Source: Acidobacteriota bacterium (GTDB taxonomy: Bacteria > Acidobacteriota > UBA4820). Taken from it: a DNA stretch of 41,086 nucleotides. A model generated the notes under the pieces. That model saw only the letters and a list, made by a program, of their open reading frames with translations, had not been told where the DNA came from and made no database searches. Of this stretch, positions 8,065 through 15,878 are shown piece by piece (position 1 is the first letter of the stretch; the number at the start of each line of letters is the position of its first letter). The position numbers were made by a program, and so were the translations under genes. The DNA lies in the NCBI GenBank assembly GCA_029559035.1, contig JAKQCT010000053.1, forward strand, positions 1-41,086. The letters are read 5' to 3'.

Positions 8065-9420
8065 TTGAATCAAGTTAACGCACAAACGCGAAGAACACTG
8101 TTTGTTAGCCATGCGTCGCCAGATGACAATGATTTTACGCAATGGTTAGCACTTAAACTTATAGCTTTAGGGTATGACGTTTGGTGTGATATCTTAACGC
8201 TGCAAAAAGGGAGTGACTTTTGGCAAATTATCGAAAAGGAAATAAGGGATAACACTTGCAAGTTTTTAATCGTTTTGTCTTCAACTGCTATTAAACGACA
8301 AGGCGTACTGAACGAAATAGCTACTGCAAAGAAAGTTAAAGAGAAACTGAAGGATGGAAACTTTATAATTCCACTACTAATTGATGAGAATCTTTCTTTT
8401 GATGATATTATTATCGAATTAATACGGCTAAATGCGGTCGATTTCAAGAAGTCGTGGGCTCAAGGAATTGGGGCATTGATTGAGGCATTGGAAAATCAAA
8501 ATGTTCCTAAAGACCCTCCCAATTTCTTAAAAAGTAACATGTTATACCAGCAAATATTTCTTCACGATAAAGGAGTCATAACAAAAAATGAGACTTACGA
8601 TTCAAACTGGTTTCCTATAGTTGAATTTCCAGAAGAACTTAAATTCCATGAAATGGGGATTCAGTTGCCTATTGATATTAATTTAAAGCAACAGCCATTC
8701 CCCATAATTCAATACAAGAATTTCCTATGCACATTTGCTTCTGAACCCTTTATCAAGCAAAATATTGGTCAAATATCAAAAACCCTTCGGCTAAAAACAT
8801 CTGATATTCTGACAGGGACGTTTGTAAACGATCTAAATAATGAAAAAGATTGTAAAAGACTTTTGATTCAAATTATCAATGATGCATTTGATCTAAGTAT
8901 GGAAGCAAAAAGTTTGCGAGAATATCAAATGTCAAATAAAAAGGCATATTGGATTGAAAAGGGCAAACTAGACAAAGACAAAATGCAAAATATTCTCCTG
9001 ATAGGTAAACAAAAGAAGCTAAAATGGCACTTTGGAATTTCTGGTACAGGGAGACTTTATCCAAAGCCTGTTCTGATGATTTCATCTCATATATTCTTTA
9101 CTTATGACGGTTTTAGGTTAGTTGAATCTAAAGCCATGCAGCATTCTGCCAGAAGGCGACAAGGGAGAAACTGGTGGAATGATACTTGGAGAACGAAACT
9201 AATGTTTTTTGTAAAATATCTTTCGGAGGAGAAAGATCTTATAAATATGCCTGTTGGGGAAAATGAAAATATTTGCGTAGCAGCAGCTCCCTTAAAATTT
9301 GCAAGCGATGTGAGTTATAACACTCCCAAAAACAATAGATTGAAGGAGGAAGTTGAAATAGAGGAGTTGTGCAGTATAGATGAGCCAGAAGGCAGTGCAA
9401 CAGACTTGATTGAGGGTTAA
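8065..9420 (+). CDS. TIR-APAZ protein of a SPARTA short-Argonaute system
   Basis: This 451-aa protein is the effector half of a SPARTA pair. Residues about 8-135 are a TIR domain (TLFVSHASPDD at the first strand; VWCDILTLQKGSDFW as strand B and BB loop; VLSSTAIKRQGVLNEIATAK with E84 at the place of the catalytic glutamate of TIR NAD hydrolases). Residues about 150-425 are an APAZ domain, the partner domain of short Argonautes, with WHFGISGTG (321-329), a following HIFFTYDG, an RRR patch and WWNDTWR (370-376). Length matches known TIR-APAZ proteins (about 450 aa). The TTG start has GGAGAG about 8 nt upstream. Its TAA stop overlaps the A of the Argonaute ATG, so the two are translationally coupled. 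In the family, guide-directed recognition of invading DNA triggers assembly of the TIR domains, NAD(P)+ hydrolysis and death or dormancy of the infected cell. Composition is strikingly AT-rich, unlike the host genes, indicating horizontal transfer. Confidence 0.92.
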   Translation: MNQVNAQTRRTLFVSHASPDDNDFTQWLALKLIALGYDVWCDILTLQKGSDFWQIIEKEIRDNTCKFLIVLSSTAIKRQGVLNEIATAKKVKEKLKDGNFIIPLLIDENLSFDDIIIELIRLNAVDFKKSWAQGIGALIEALENQNVPKDPPNFLKSNMLYQQIFLHDKGVITKNETYDSNWFPIVEFPEELKFHEMGIQLPIDINLKQQPFPIIQYKNFLCTFASEPFIKQNIGQISKTLRLKTSDILTGTFVNDLNNEKDCKRLLIQIINDAFDLSMEAKSLREYQMSNKKAYWIEKGKLDKDKMQNILLIGKQKKLKWHFGISGTGRLYPKPVLMISSHIFFTYDGFRLVESKAMQHSARRRQGRNWWNDTWRTKLMFFVKYLSEEKDLINMPVGENENICVAAAPLKFASDVSYNTPKNNRLKEEVEIEELCSIDEPEGSATDLIEG

Positions 9421-10922
9421 TGATAAAACTCGCTTACTTTGATGAACCTCAGATGTTATTTGGTCACGGACAAAAATGTGCTGATCCCCGTGATGGTTTG
9501 AGCCTATTTGGTCCAGTGAATAATATTTATGGGATTAAAAGTGGCGTCATTGCTACTAAGAATGGGTTGAACATTTTTAAAAACTTCCTTGAGAGTATTA
9601 AGAGACCGATTGTTAATTCCAACAACATAACGCGGCCAACGTTCCCAGGGTTTGAAGCAGCGTATGGTTGCAAATGGGAGCCAAATGATCTCGTTTATAA
9701 AGAAGTCACATATGAAGAAATTCAGAGTTTTTTGTATAATTCGAGCAATTACCAAAGAACGTTTGATTTGGTTACACTATTTATTAATAAAATAATTGCA
9801 TCAATAAGAAATGATGAGGATAAAGTTGATATTTGGTTTATAATAGTACCTGATGAAATTTACAAATATTGTCGACCCAATTCTAATTTACCTAAGGCGC
9901 TAGTTCAATCTGAATCTTGCATTACTCGATCAAACGCAAGAATATTCTCTAGCGCCCCATCTATCTTTGAAGAAGCAAATAAAGCTGCCGTAGCTTTTCA
10001 ATATGACGCCCAATTTCATGATCAGTTGAAAGCAAGGTTGCTGGAACATACAATCCCGACACAAATATTAAGGGAAAGCACGTTAGCATGGAGAGACTAT
10101 AAGAATGCGTTGGGAGTCCCGACGAGAAATTTTTCAAAAATTGAAGGTCATTTGGCGTGGACTATCTCAACTGCTTCTTTTTACAAGGCAGGAGGAAAGC
10201 CTTGGAAATTGTCAGATATAAGAGATGGTGTTTGCTACCTGGGGCTGGTTTATAAGAAGCTTGAAAATAGCAATAGCCCACAAAATGCATGCTGTGCAGC
10301 CCAAATGTTTTTAGATAGTGGAGATGGCACTGTATTTAAGGGAGAGGTTGGTCCTTGGTATAACCCAGAAAAGGGGGAATATCACCTAAGACCAAAAGAA
10401 GCAAAAGAATTACTAACACAAGCAATAAATTCTTATAAGGAACAAAACAGATGCTATCCTCAAGAGGTTTTCATTCATGCTAAAACAAAGTTTAACAGTC
10501 AAGAATGGAGTGCCTTTCAGGAAGTTACTCCTAAAGGAACTAATCTTGTTGGCGTAACAATATATAGAGCTAAGCCTTTGAAGCTATACAAATCAGAAGG
10601 CGACTATGCGATTTTGAGAGGCTCTGCTTTTATCATTGATAACAGAAGTGCCTTTCTGTGGACAATTGGGTACGTTCCAAGGATTCAGACTGCCTTATCT
10701 ATGGAAGTTCCAAACCCATTATTCATTGAAATAAATAAAGGGACGGCGGATATTTCACAAGTATTAAAGGATATAATGGCATTAACAAAATTAAACTACA
10801 ACGCCTGCATTTATGCTGACGGACTGCCAGTTACCCTTAGGTTTGCAGATAAGATTGGTGAAATATTGACGGCAAGTGCCAATATCAAAGTTCCACCATT
10901 GGCCTTTAAATATTATATATAG
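9420..10922 (+). CDS. Short prokaryotic Argonaute (MID-PIWI), catalytically inactive
   Basis: This 500-aa protein is the guide-binding half of the SPARTA pair. The N-terminal DPRDGLSLFGP (22-32) is the hallmark opening of short pAgos. A MID region about 130-260 includes FHDQLKARLL and IPTQILRE (199-219), where 5'-phosphate contacts lie in the family. The PIWI fold follows: VCYLGLVYKK (271-280), EVFIHAKTKFNSQEW (349-363), and a C-terminal block with DIMALTKLNY (451-460) and PVTLRFADKIGEIL (470-483). At the first PIWI strand an active Argonaute has Gly-x-Asp, but this protein has GLV, in line with a dead nuclease. N and PAZ domains are absent, as expected. It starts inside the stop codon of the TIR-APAZ gene (1-nt overlap), so equimolar production of a heterodimer is likely. 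It should use a small RNA guide to sense foreign DNA and pass the signal to the TIR partner. Confidence 0.92.
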   Translation: MIKLAYFDEPQMLFGHGQKCADPRDGLSLFGPVNNIYGIKSGVIATKNGLNIFKNFLESIKRPIVNSNNITRPTFPGFEAAYGCKWEPNDLVYKEVTYEEIQSFLYNSSNYQRTFDLVTLFINKIIASIRNDEDKVDIWFIIVPDEIYKYCRPNSNLPKALVQSESCITRSNARIFSSAPSIFEEANKAAVAFQYDAQFHDQLKARLLEHTIPTQILRESTLAWRDYKNALGVPTRNFSKIEGHLAWTISTASFYKAGGKPWKLSDIRDGVCYLGLVYKKLENSNSPQNACCAAQMFLDSGDGTVFKGEVGPWYNPEKGEYHLRPKEAKELLTQAINSYKEQNRCYPQEVFIHAKTKFNSQEWSAFQEVTPKGTNLVGVTIYRAKPLKLYKSEGDYAILRGSAFIIDNRSAFLWTIGYVPRIQTALSMEVPNPLFIEINKGTADISQVLKDIMALTKLNYNACIYADGLPVTLRFADKIGEILTASANIKVPPLAFKYYI

Positions 10923-10941
10923 ATTGAATGTGTTAAGTATT

Positions 10942-10970
10942 TTGACAAAGGAACAGCGTTTTAATAAATA
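10942..10970 (+). promoter_or_regulatory. Candidate promoter in front of the TPR-HEPN pair
   Basis: A perfect TTGACA (10942-10947) is followed after 17 nt by TAAATA (10965-10970), 24 nt before the GTG start at 10994. If real, the TPR-HEPN pair can be expressed apart from the Argonaute pair. The -10 match is poor and the region is AT-rich, so chance occurrence is possible. Confidence 0.33.
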
Positions 10971-10993
10971 GTAAAGTATGGAGGTTGAATATA

Positions 10994-11518
10994 GTGGACA
11001 CTGTGGAACAACTATTTCGAAAAACGCCCCAGAACCAATTAGTTTTAAGCCGCTATATAAAGTATCTTATAGAAAAAGAACATATTATGGAAGCCAAGTA
11101 CTACCATGAACAATTAACCATGATTGACCCTGCGGGGTTAGAAAACAATAGATTAGGATATCTACTTTCAATTATGACAATGAATTCAAAGGTAGCCGAA
11201 TATGAGAAGAAACTCATTAGCGCTGGTGCTACTAAGGAACAAACATATTCACTTCAACTCTATTATTATTATACTTTTTCTGATTCACGTCGGATGCGAG
11301 ATTGTGCCGAATGTCTTTTAGATATTGAACCAACAGAAGAATTCACTTATAAGATAACTCTCACTGCGATTCTTAAACTAGAGGATTTTGAATTAGCCTC
11401 TAAATTTGTGAAATATTACCTTCCACGAATTCAAATAGCCGACAAAAACATGACAGCACTAATGAGAATAGTAAGAAAAAAACTAGTGAGAATATTTCAT
11501 TTCAGGTCAAAGCCATGA
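10994..11518 (+). CDS. Helical-repeat (TPR-like) protein, 174 aa
   Basis: I do not recognise a named family. The protein is all-helical with TPR-like pairs of helices (LSRYIKYLIEKEHIMEAKYY; YSLQLYYYYTFSDSRRMRDC; ITLTAILKLEDFELASKFVK) and a basic C-terminus (RKKLVRIFHFRSKP). The start is taken as GTG 10994: GGAGG at 10980-10984 sits 9 nt upstream, whereas the in-frame TTG at 10985 directly abuts that site and could not be used well. Its stop overlaps the start of the HEPN gene in an ATGA, so the two are coupled. The gene lies 71 nt after the Argonaute and shares its AT-rich composition, so it probably came in with it. A binding or control role for the HEPN partner is inferred from the coupling alone. 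Confidence 0.75.
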   Translation: MDTVEQLFRKTPQNQLVLSRYIKYLIEKEHIMEAKYYHEQLTMIDPAGLENNRLGYLLSIMTMNSKVAEYEKKLISAGATKEQTYSLQLYYYYTFSDSRRMRDCAECLLDIEPTEEFTYKITLTAILKLEDFELASKFVKYYLPRIQIADKNMTALMRIVRKKLVRIFHFRSKP

Positions 11519-12522
11519 ACAGTTTTTACGTTGCAAAGCTGCTAATTAATCAGGGAATATATCGTCCCGATTGCTTTGTCGTGGATGAGGTTGAGTTGCG
11601 ACCACCTAAAAGCGATTATGATGATGAATTAAAGGCTATTCAACAATCGATCAGTATCAACAAGGCTGTTATTGATCCGGCATTTAATTGTCGCATAGGA
11701 ACGATTGTTCATGCATCAGACTTGAAGGAAGCAGAGCTTCTTGCTGACGAAAAGTTTATTCAGGTTCTTGACATATTATCTTCTGAACACCCAATCAGCA
11801 AAATTGGCCTGTCGAGCTGCGGCTTTATAAAGGATCTAGAAAACGGAGAATTGATACCTATTAAGAATAACAACTTTCCCCCGAGCATGGCTTTTATCGT
11901 ATCTCATGGCGAATTTCCGACTTATGAATTTAGCCAATGGGTTGTGAAACAAAACAGTGATCTTTCAATACGCTATCTTCGCTCATTGCATTGGACAAGA
12001 AATGGTAAGTGGGAAAAAAATCTTCAAATAAAAATTCTTTTTAATTGGTTTGCTGTCGAGGCATTATTTAAAGAATCCGAAAGCGACAATGTTGGTCCGT
12101 TAATTCTTTGGTTTCTTGGTTTTCCAAATGGAGCAAAGGCATCAAACGTATCCCCTAGTCTGATTCAAAATCTTCAAAACAATACATCCTATAAAAACTG
12201 GAAAGGAAAGATAGAGGCTTCTATTGAACAGATGCGAAAATTCAGAAATGATTCAGTCCACAACGGCTTCAGAAGTGTAGACTTTTCACCATCTGACATT
12301 AGACTATATAGTTATCTAATTATGGTAGGATGTTCAAGATGCCAAGGCGCAGTGAGAAGCGCTTTAGTATCGGGTATTAAATCAGCATCGGAGTTTAAAG
12401 AATATATTAGCCTTATTTTTGAGGATAATGGCAATTTAATCAATGATATCCATAATAATATTCTTTATTCCTTGAAAAGCAACACTTACAGGGCCACAGA
12501 TGATAACATTTATGGAGAGTGA
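11515..12522 (+). CDS. HEPN-domain protein (ApeA-like), candidate RNase effector
   Basis: This 335-aa protein has two parts. The N-terminal half (about 1-130) is a mixed alpha/beta region with a pattern (IVHASDLKEAELLADEKFIQ, 65-84) also common in ApeA-like HEPN proteins. The C-terminal half is helical and carries R244-NDSV-H249, the R-x4-6-H signature of HEPN ribonucleases, after a helix with FNWFAVEALF (176-185). HEPN domains in ApeA, toxin-antitoxin and CRISPR effectors cleave RNA, so an RNase function is likely but not shown. ATG 11515 overlaps the TGA of the TPR gene by 4 nt. Codon use and A+T content match the SPARTA genes. It is the last gene of the AT-rich block; GC-rich host-like sequence resumes after 12530. 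It could be an extra effector, a regulator of the Argonaute pair, or a separate small defence module. Confidence 0.78.
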   Translation: MNSFYVAKLLINQGIYRPDCFVVDEVELRPPKSDYDDELKAIQQSISINKAVIDPAFNCRIGTIVHASDLKEAELLADEKFIQVLDILSSEHPISKIGLSSCGFIKDLENGELIPIKNNNFPPSMAFIVSHGEFPTYEFSQWVVKQNSDLSIRYLRSLHWTRNGKWEKNLQIKILFNWFAVEALFKESESDNVGPLILWFLGFPNGAKASNVSPSLIQNLQNNTSYKNWKGKIEASIEQMRKFRNDSVHNGFRSVDFSPSDIRLYSYLIMVGCSRCQGAVRSALVSGIKSASEFKEYISLIFEDNGNLINDIHNNILYSLKSNTYRATDDNIYGE

Positions 12523-12567
12523 AATCCGACTCCATCTCTTTACTCTTGAATCCCCCCTCGGCCTCTC

Positions 12568-13320
12568 ATGTCTTTTGAAGTAACCCCCATTCTCTCTCCC
12601 TCTCAGAAATCCCGACTGCAGGACCTTCTCGATCTTCAGAAGGACAGGGAAAACGGAATGAACCTTGCGGAGTTAGAAGGCTTCTTTTTCGGGCTGGCGA
12701 TAAACCCGTGGCTGATGTTGATGCCGAGCACGTGGGTGCCGATGATCCTTGAGGATGAGAACATCGTCTTCAAGACCAGGAAACAGGCGGAGGAGATGGT
12801 TCCCATCCTTCTGGAGGTTTACAACTCCTATATGAAGGCTGAAAACGAAGGCGCTTTGGCTTTCCCCTTCGACCTGAAGAAGCTGGATGTTGATGTTTTC
12901 GACGACCTTCTGGGCTGGTGCGCGGGGCTTAAGAGGGCGGTATTCATCAGGCTGTCGGCGTGGAGGCTTCGGGACATCGAGATCCCGCAGGATTTTTCCG
13001 TCCTGATGAAGAGCCCTGCTTTTTCCCTTTGCCTTATCCAGGCGATAAACGACGAGAAGCTGTTGAAGGGGCTTTTCCCCGTGAGCGACGGGGAGGCGGA
13101 AAGAAGCGACACTGAAAGCATGGGCCTTGCGATCAAGCTCCTTCCTGAAGCTGTAGGGACCATCCAGGAATACTCAAGGGAATTGCGCCGCAAGGAGCGG
13201 GAAGAAGGGATCGAGCTTCCCCCCGATGGCCCGGCACCCATGAGCGAAAAGATAGGCAGGAACGACCCCTGCCCCTGCGGCAGCGGCAAAAAATACAAGA
13301 AATGCTGCGGAGCAGGCTAA
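12568..13320 (+). CDS. YecA/YgfB (UPF0149)-family protein with C-terminal SEC-C zinc motif
   Basis: This 250-aa protein begins with a YgfB/YecA-like helical domain (about 15-190; [25 protein letters not shown] has the usual 'ELEGFFxG' opening) and ends with the SEC-C metal-binding motif [18 protein letters not shown] (about 230-248), as found at the end of SecA, where two Cys pairs bind zinc. YecA proteins bind the SecA/ribosome system, but the exact role of this one is unknown. ATG 12568 has no good ribosome site; an in-frame alternative is ATG 12658 within the domain, which seems too late. G+C content is back to host level, so this gene marks the right border of the AT-rich island. It lies 45 nt downstream of the HEPN gene and could be read through from it. 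Confidence 0.82.
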   Translation: MSFEVTPILSPSQKSRLQDLLDLQKDRENGMNLAELEGFFFGLAINPWLMLMPSTWVPMILEDENIVFKTRKQAEEMVPILLEVYNSYMKAENEGALAFPFDLKKLDVDVFDDLLGWCAGLKRAVFIRLSAWRLRDIEIPQDFSVLMKSPAFSLCLIQAINDEKLLKGLFPVSDGEAERSDTESMGLAIKLLPEAVGTIQEYSRELRRKEREEGIELPPDGPAPMSEKIGRNDPCPCGSGKKYKKCCGAG

Positions 13321-13390
13321 CCCACTTCCCCTGTGTCCTTTTTGTCTCATTTTCTTTTAAAATGTTCTGCGCTCAAGTCCTGCGTTCGTG

Positions 13391-13936
13391 TACGGAACGA
13401 ATTTTAGCGTGTACAAGCTCACCGACAGCGTGTCCGAACCCGATCCCAGCATGGAAGAATCAACCAACAGTGTGGACAAATCGGCCATCAGCATGTCCGA
13501 AGGCAATCCCGGCGCGTCCGAAGCCGATATCAGCGTGTACGAACCCACCAACGCTTCGCCCGTGAAACATCTAAGCGTGACTGAAAAGAATCTCAGGATG
13601 GCCGGACCCGTCACCAGTGCGGTCGAAACCGATCTCATCACGCCCGAAGGAATTTTCAGTCTGTCCGAATCCAATATCAGTCCGCCCGAAGCCGATATCA
13701 GCGTGTGCGAACCCGCCAACGCTTCGCCCGTGAAACATCTCAGTGTGACCGAAAAGAATCCCGGGATGACCAAACCCACCAACGATGCAGCCGGAACCGA
13801 TCCCAGCACGCCCGAAAGGAATCACAGTCTGTCTGAATCGAATATCATTCCGCCCGAAGGGATTATCAGTCTGCCCCAAGCCGCTCCCGGCGTGCGCAAA
13901 CCCGCTAACGCTTCGCCCGTGAAACAAATCAGCCTT
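13391..13936. repeat. Array of 26 degenerate 21-bp tandem repeats
   Basis: The stretch divides exactly into 26 units of 21 bp. The consensus is approximately YCCGAAnCC-RATATCAGCnTG. There is a higher-order repeat: the units at 13517-13600 recur at 13685-13768 (168 bp, 8 units, later) and in part at 13874-13936. Because 21 is a multiple of 3, each open frame encodes heptapeptides. The plus strand is open over 13388-13942 (heptads such as SEADISV, PEGIFSL, SESNISP) and the minus strand over 13571-14014 (FGRTDIG-like) and 13357-13809. No frame has a credible ribosome site or a recognised domain, so I annotate the array and not a gene. The array directly follows the SEC-C gene. Confidence 0.85.
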
Positions 13937-14030
13937 TTTTAAAGGAATTTTACAATACCCAAGCCCTGCGCCGGGATCCCTGTTGGATAATTCCCTCTCG
14001 GTCTCCCTTTCCAAAGGAAGATGAGAAAAA

Positions 14031-14055
14031 GGGCGGGTTTTGAACCCACCCCTAC
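14031..14055 (-). terminator. REP-like hairpin acting as terminator of the thrS-rplT operon
   Basis: On the minus strand GGGTGGGTT pairs with AACCCGCCC around a CAA loop and is followed by TTTTT, 67 nt after the stop of the DUF4388 gene. The left side reads GTAGGGGTGGG, so this is also a member of the GTAGGGG-type palindrome family scattered over the window. Confidence 0.6.
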
Positions 14056-14121
14056 ATTCTAATCATCAGCCTTCAGCTCTGAAAGGCAGTGCTCTTCGAA
14101 GGTTTTCTTTTTTCTGTCTTT

Positions 14122-15270
14122 CTAGTTCTGCTGCTGGGGCGAGGGCGGAAGGAAGCCGATGAGCCCCTCCTTCGCCAGCTTCTTGAAGATCATGAGGGCT
14201 TGCAGCTCCTGTATCGGCGATATCCTGATGATCGACTGCACCGATATGAACCCGTTGATCCTCGAAAGGATGTAGTTCTCCTGCGGCGTAAAATTGAACT
14301 CGTCGAGCGGCGTGATCGTCCTCTTGAGATAAGGCACATGCTCGATCGTGAAATCGCTCGATATCAGCGTTTCCTTTATCTCCGAGTATCCCTTCTGGAT
14401 CATCATCTTCGAGAAGGCGTGGTTCGGGTCGATCGAAAGGATGTGCTTGAAGATCTGTATCGACTTCTCGAACTCGCCGCTGTTGTACTCCTTCAGCGCC
14501 TGGTTCGACAGGAGGCGTATCTCCTCCTCCGTCCCCTTCTTCTCCTTCGGCACCGCAGTTTCCTCGCTCTTCTGCACTTCTATGATCCCGAGGTTGGTCA
14601 GCTCGAAGAGAGTCTTGTAAACGGCGAAATCGCCCGAGTGGAAGGAGAGGCAGACATCCTCGATCCGGCGCGGCAGTTCGAGGAGCTGGATCACCCTGTT
14701 GTAGACCGGGTCTTCGAGGATCTCCTTCGTGAGGTGGTCCGGGACGATCTTTACAATGGTGTTCGAATTGGGGAATACCACCCTGATCCTCGCCCACTCG
14801 TCCGACCTTCTCGTCCCCTCCATCAGTATCGAGGTGACTTCCATCTCGATCGGGACGTTGTTCCCTTCGGCGGTCGCGTCGTTGAAGAACTTGAATTCGC
14901 CCTTCTCGTCCCAGAGGAAGAGGTCGTAGATGGTCTCCTCGGCCTTGATCCTCAGGTACTTCTGGACCTCCGCTTCCTCGAGGAGCCCTTCGGTGACAAG
15001 GATCCTTCCCAGCTTTATTCCTGTCCGGGCCTGCTGCTGGAAGGCGGTTATCAGTTCTTCTTCCGTGAGCTTTCCGTAGGAGAGGAGGAACTGGCCGAAA
15101 TACTCGCGGGGGTCGTTCGACGACGAGGCGATTATCTTGCCCCCGCTGAAGTAGATCTCTTTGACTATCTCGCCCTTCGAGAGCAGAAGGATCCCCGTCT
15201 TCTGGCTGTAGGCCAGCCATTGAAGGAGATCGGGAAGGGGCATGGTGGCGAAATCGCCTGCCAGCGCCAT
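14122..15270 (-). CDS. DUF4388 (PatA-like N-terminal) domain protein
   Basis: This 382-aa cytoplasmic protein has a DUF4388 domain at the N-terminus (about 3-160; ATMPLPDLLQWLAYSQKTG and LLSKGEIVKEIYFSGGKIIA are typical). A middle region (about 235-300) looks like a TPR (NQALKEYNSGEFEKSIQIF, then SIDPNHAFSKMM), and a C-terminal part resembles a winged helix (NFTPQENYILSRINGFISVQ, then LAKEGLIGFL). DUF4388 proteins are common in Deltaproteobacteria and related phyla, where they sit near signalling and gliding genes; the biochemical role is unknown. The gene follows rplT by 33 nt and is the last gene of the ribosomal/thrS operon, so it is probably co-transcribed with translation genes. A terminator hairpin follows at 14031-14055. 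Confidence 0.85.
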   Translation of the reverse strand: MALAGDFATMPLPDLLQWLAYSQKTGILLLSKGEIVKEIYFSGGKIIASSSNDPREYFGQFLLSYGKLTEEELITAFQQQARTGIKLGRILVTEGLLEEAEVQKYLRIKAEETIYDLFLWDEKGEFKFFNDATAEGNNVPIEMEVTSILMEGTRRSDEWARIRVVFPNSNTIVKIVPDHLTKEILEDPVYNRVIQLLELPRRIEDVCLSFHSGDFAVYKTLFELTNLGIIEVQKSEETAVPKEKKGTEEEIRLLSNQALKEYNSGEFEKSIQIFKHILSIDPNHAFSKMMIQKGYSEIKETLISSDFTIEHVPYLKRTITPLDEFNFTPQENYILSRINGFISVQSIIRISPIQELQALMIFKKLAKEGLIGFLPPSPQQQN

Positions 15271-15303
15271 GTCAGCACCCTGCCTCGGACGGCGGGAACG
15301 GGC

Positions 15304-15663
15304 TCATTTGCCGAGGGCTGTCCTGGCTTTTTCCACGAGGGCCGAGAAGGCCGCCTCGTCCGAGACCGCCAGGTTGGCGAGCATCTTCCTGTCTATCGCC
15401 ACCTGCGCCTTGTTGAGGCCGTCGATGAACCTGCTGTAGGACATACCGAAAGGCCTGCACGCCGCGTTGATGCGGGTGATGAAGAGCCTGCGCATGTCCC
15501 TCTTCTTCTGCTTCCTTCCGATGAAGGAGTAGACCAGCGAGCGCTCGACCTGTTCCTTGGCGCTGCGGTAAAGGCGCGACTTGCCGCCGAAATAGCCTTT
15601 CGCCAGCTTCAGTATCTTTTTTCTTCTCTCTACCTTGTTGCTTCCGCGTTTGACCCTTGCCAT
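15304..15663 (-). CDS. rplT: 50S ribosomal protein L20
   Basis: This 119-aa protein matches bacterial L20 in length and sequence: MARVKRGSNKVERRKKIL at the start, GYFGGKSRLYRSAKEQV, RKQKKRDMRRLFITRINAA and YSRFIDGL. L20 binds 23S rRNA early in large-subunit assembly and in some bacteria represses its own operon. The ATG has AGGT 7 nt upstream and lies 8 nt after the L35 gene, the standard infC-rpmI-rplT order. Confidence 0.97.
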   Translation of the reverse strand: MARVKRGSNKVERRKKILKLAKGYFGGKSRLYRSAKEQVERSLVYSFIGRKQKKRDMRRLFITRINAACRPFGMSYSRFIDGLNKAQVAIDRKMLANLAVSDEAAFSALVEKARTALGK

Positions 15664-15671
15664 TTTCTACC

Positions 15672-15869
15672 TCACACGTACACGAGCATTCTCTTGACTT
15701 TTTTCTCGTTGGTCTTGTCCACTATCGCGGAGAACTCGAGGTGTTTTTTCCTCTTCCTGCTCTTCGAAGACAAGATGTGGCGGTGAAACGCGTGCGAGCG
15801 CTTCACTTTGCCCTTCGCCGTCGTCCGGAACCTCTTGGCCGCGGCCCTGTTCGATTTCATTTTAGGCAT
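15672..15869 (-). CDS. rpmI: 50S ribosomal protein L35
   Basis: This 65-aa, strongly basic protein has the L35 pattern MPKMKSNRAAAKRFRTTAKG, HAFHRHILSSKSRKRKKHL and the C-terminal KKVKRMLVYV. GGAGG lies 6 nt before the ATG. It sits between infC (9 nt upstream) and rplT (8 nt downstream). Confidence 0.97.
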   Translation of the reverse strand: MPKMKSNRAAAKRFRTTAKGKVKRSHAFHRHILSSKSRKRKKHLEFSAIVDKTNEKKVKRMLVYV

Positions 15870-15878
15870 TCGTACCTC

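Noticed and set aside
10985-10987. TTG start for the TPR-like gene
   Set aside because: It directly abuts the GGAGG site with no spacing; the GTG nine bases further on is properly placed.
13391-13936. CRISPR array
   Set aside because: Units are contiguous 21-bp repeats without unique spacers, and no cas gene is present.
13388-13942. A 184-codon plus-strand frame over the 21-bp repeats as a protein gene
   Set aside because: The minus strand is equally open in two frames, the start lacks a ribosome site, and the openness follows from the repeat length being a multiple of three. Kept as a repeat array, not a gene.
14089-15786. A 565-codon plus-strand frame
   Set aside because: It is an antisense shadow of the DUF4388, rplT and rpmI genes, common in GC-rich DNA.
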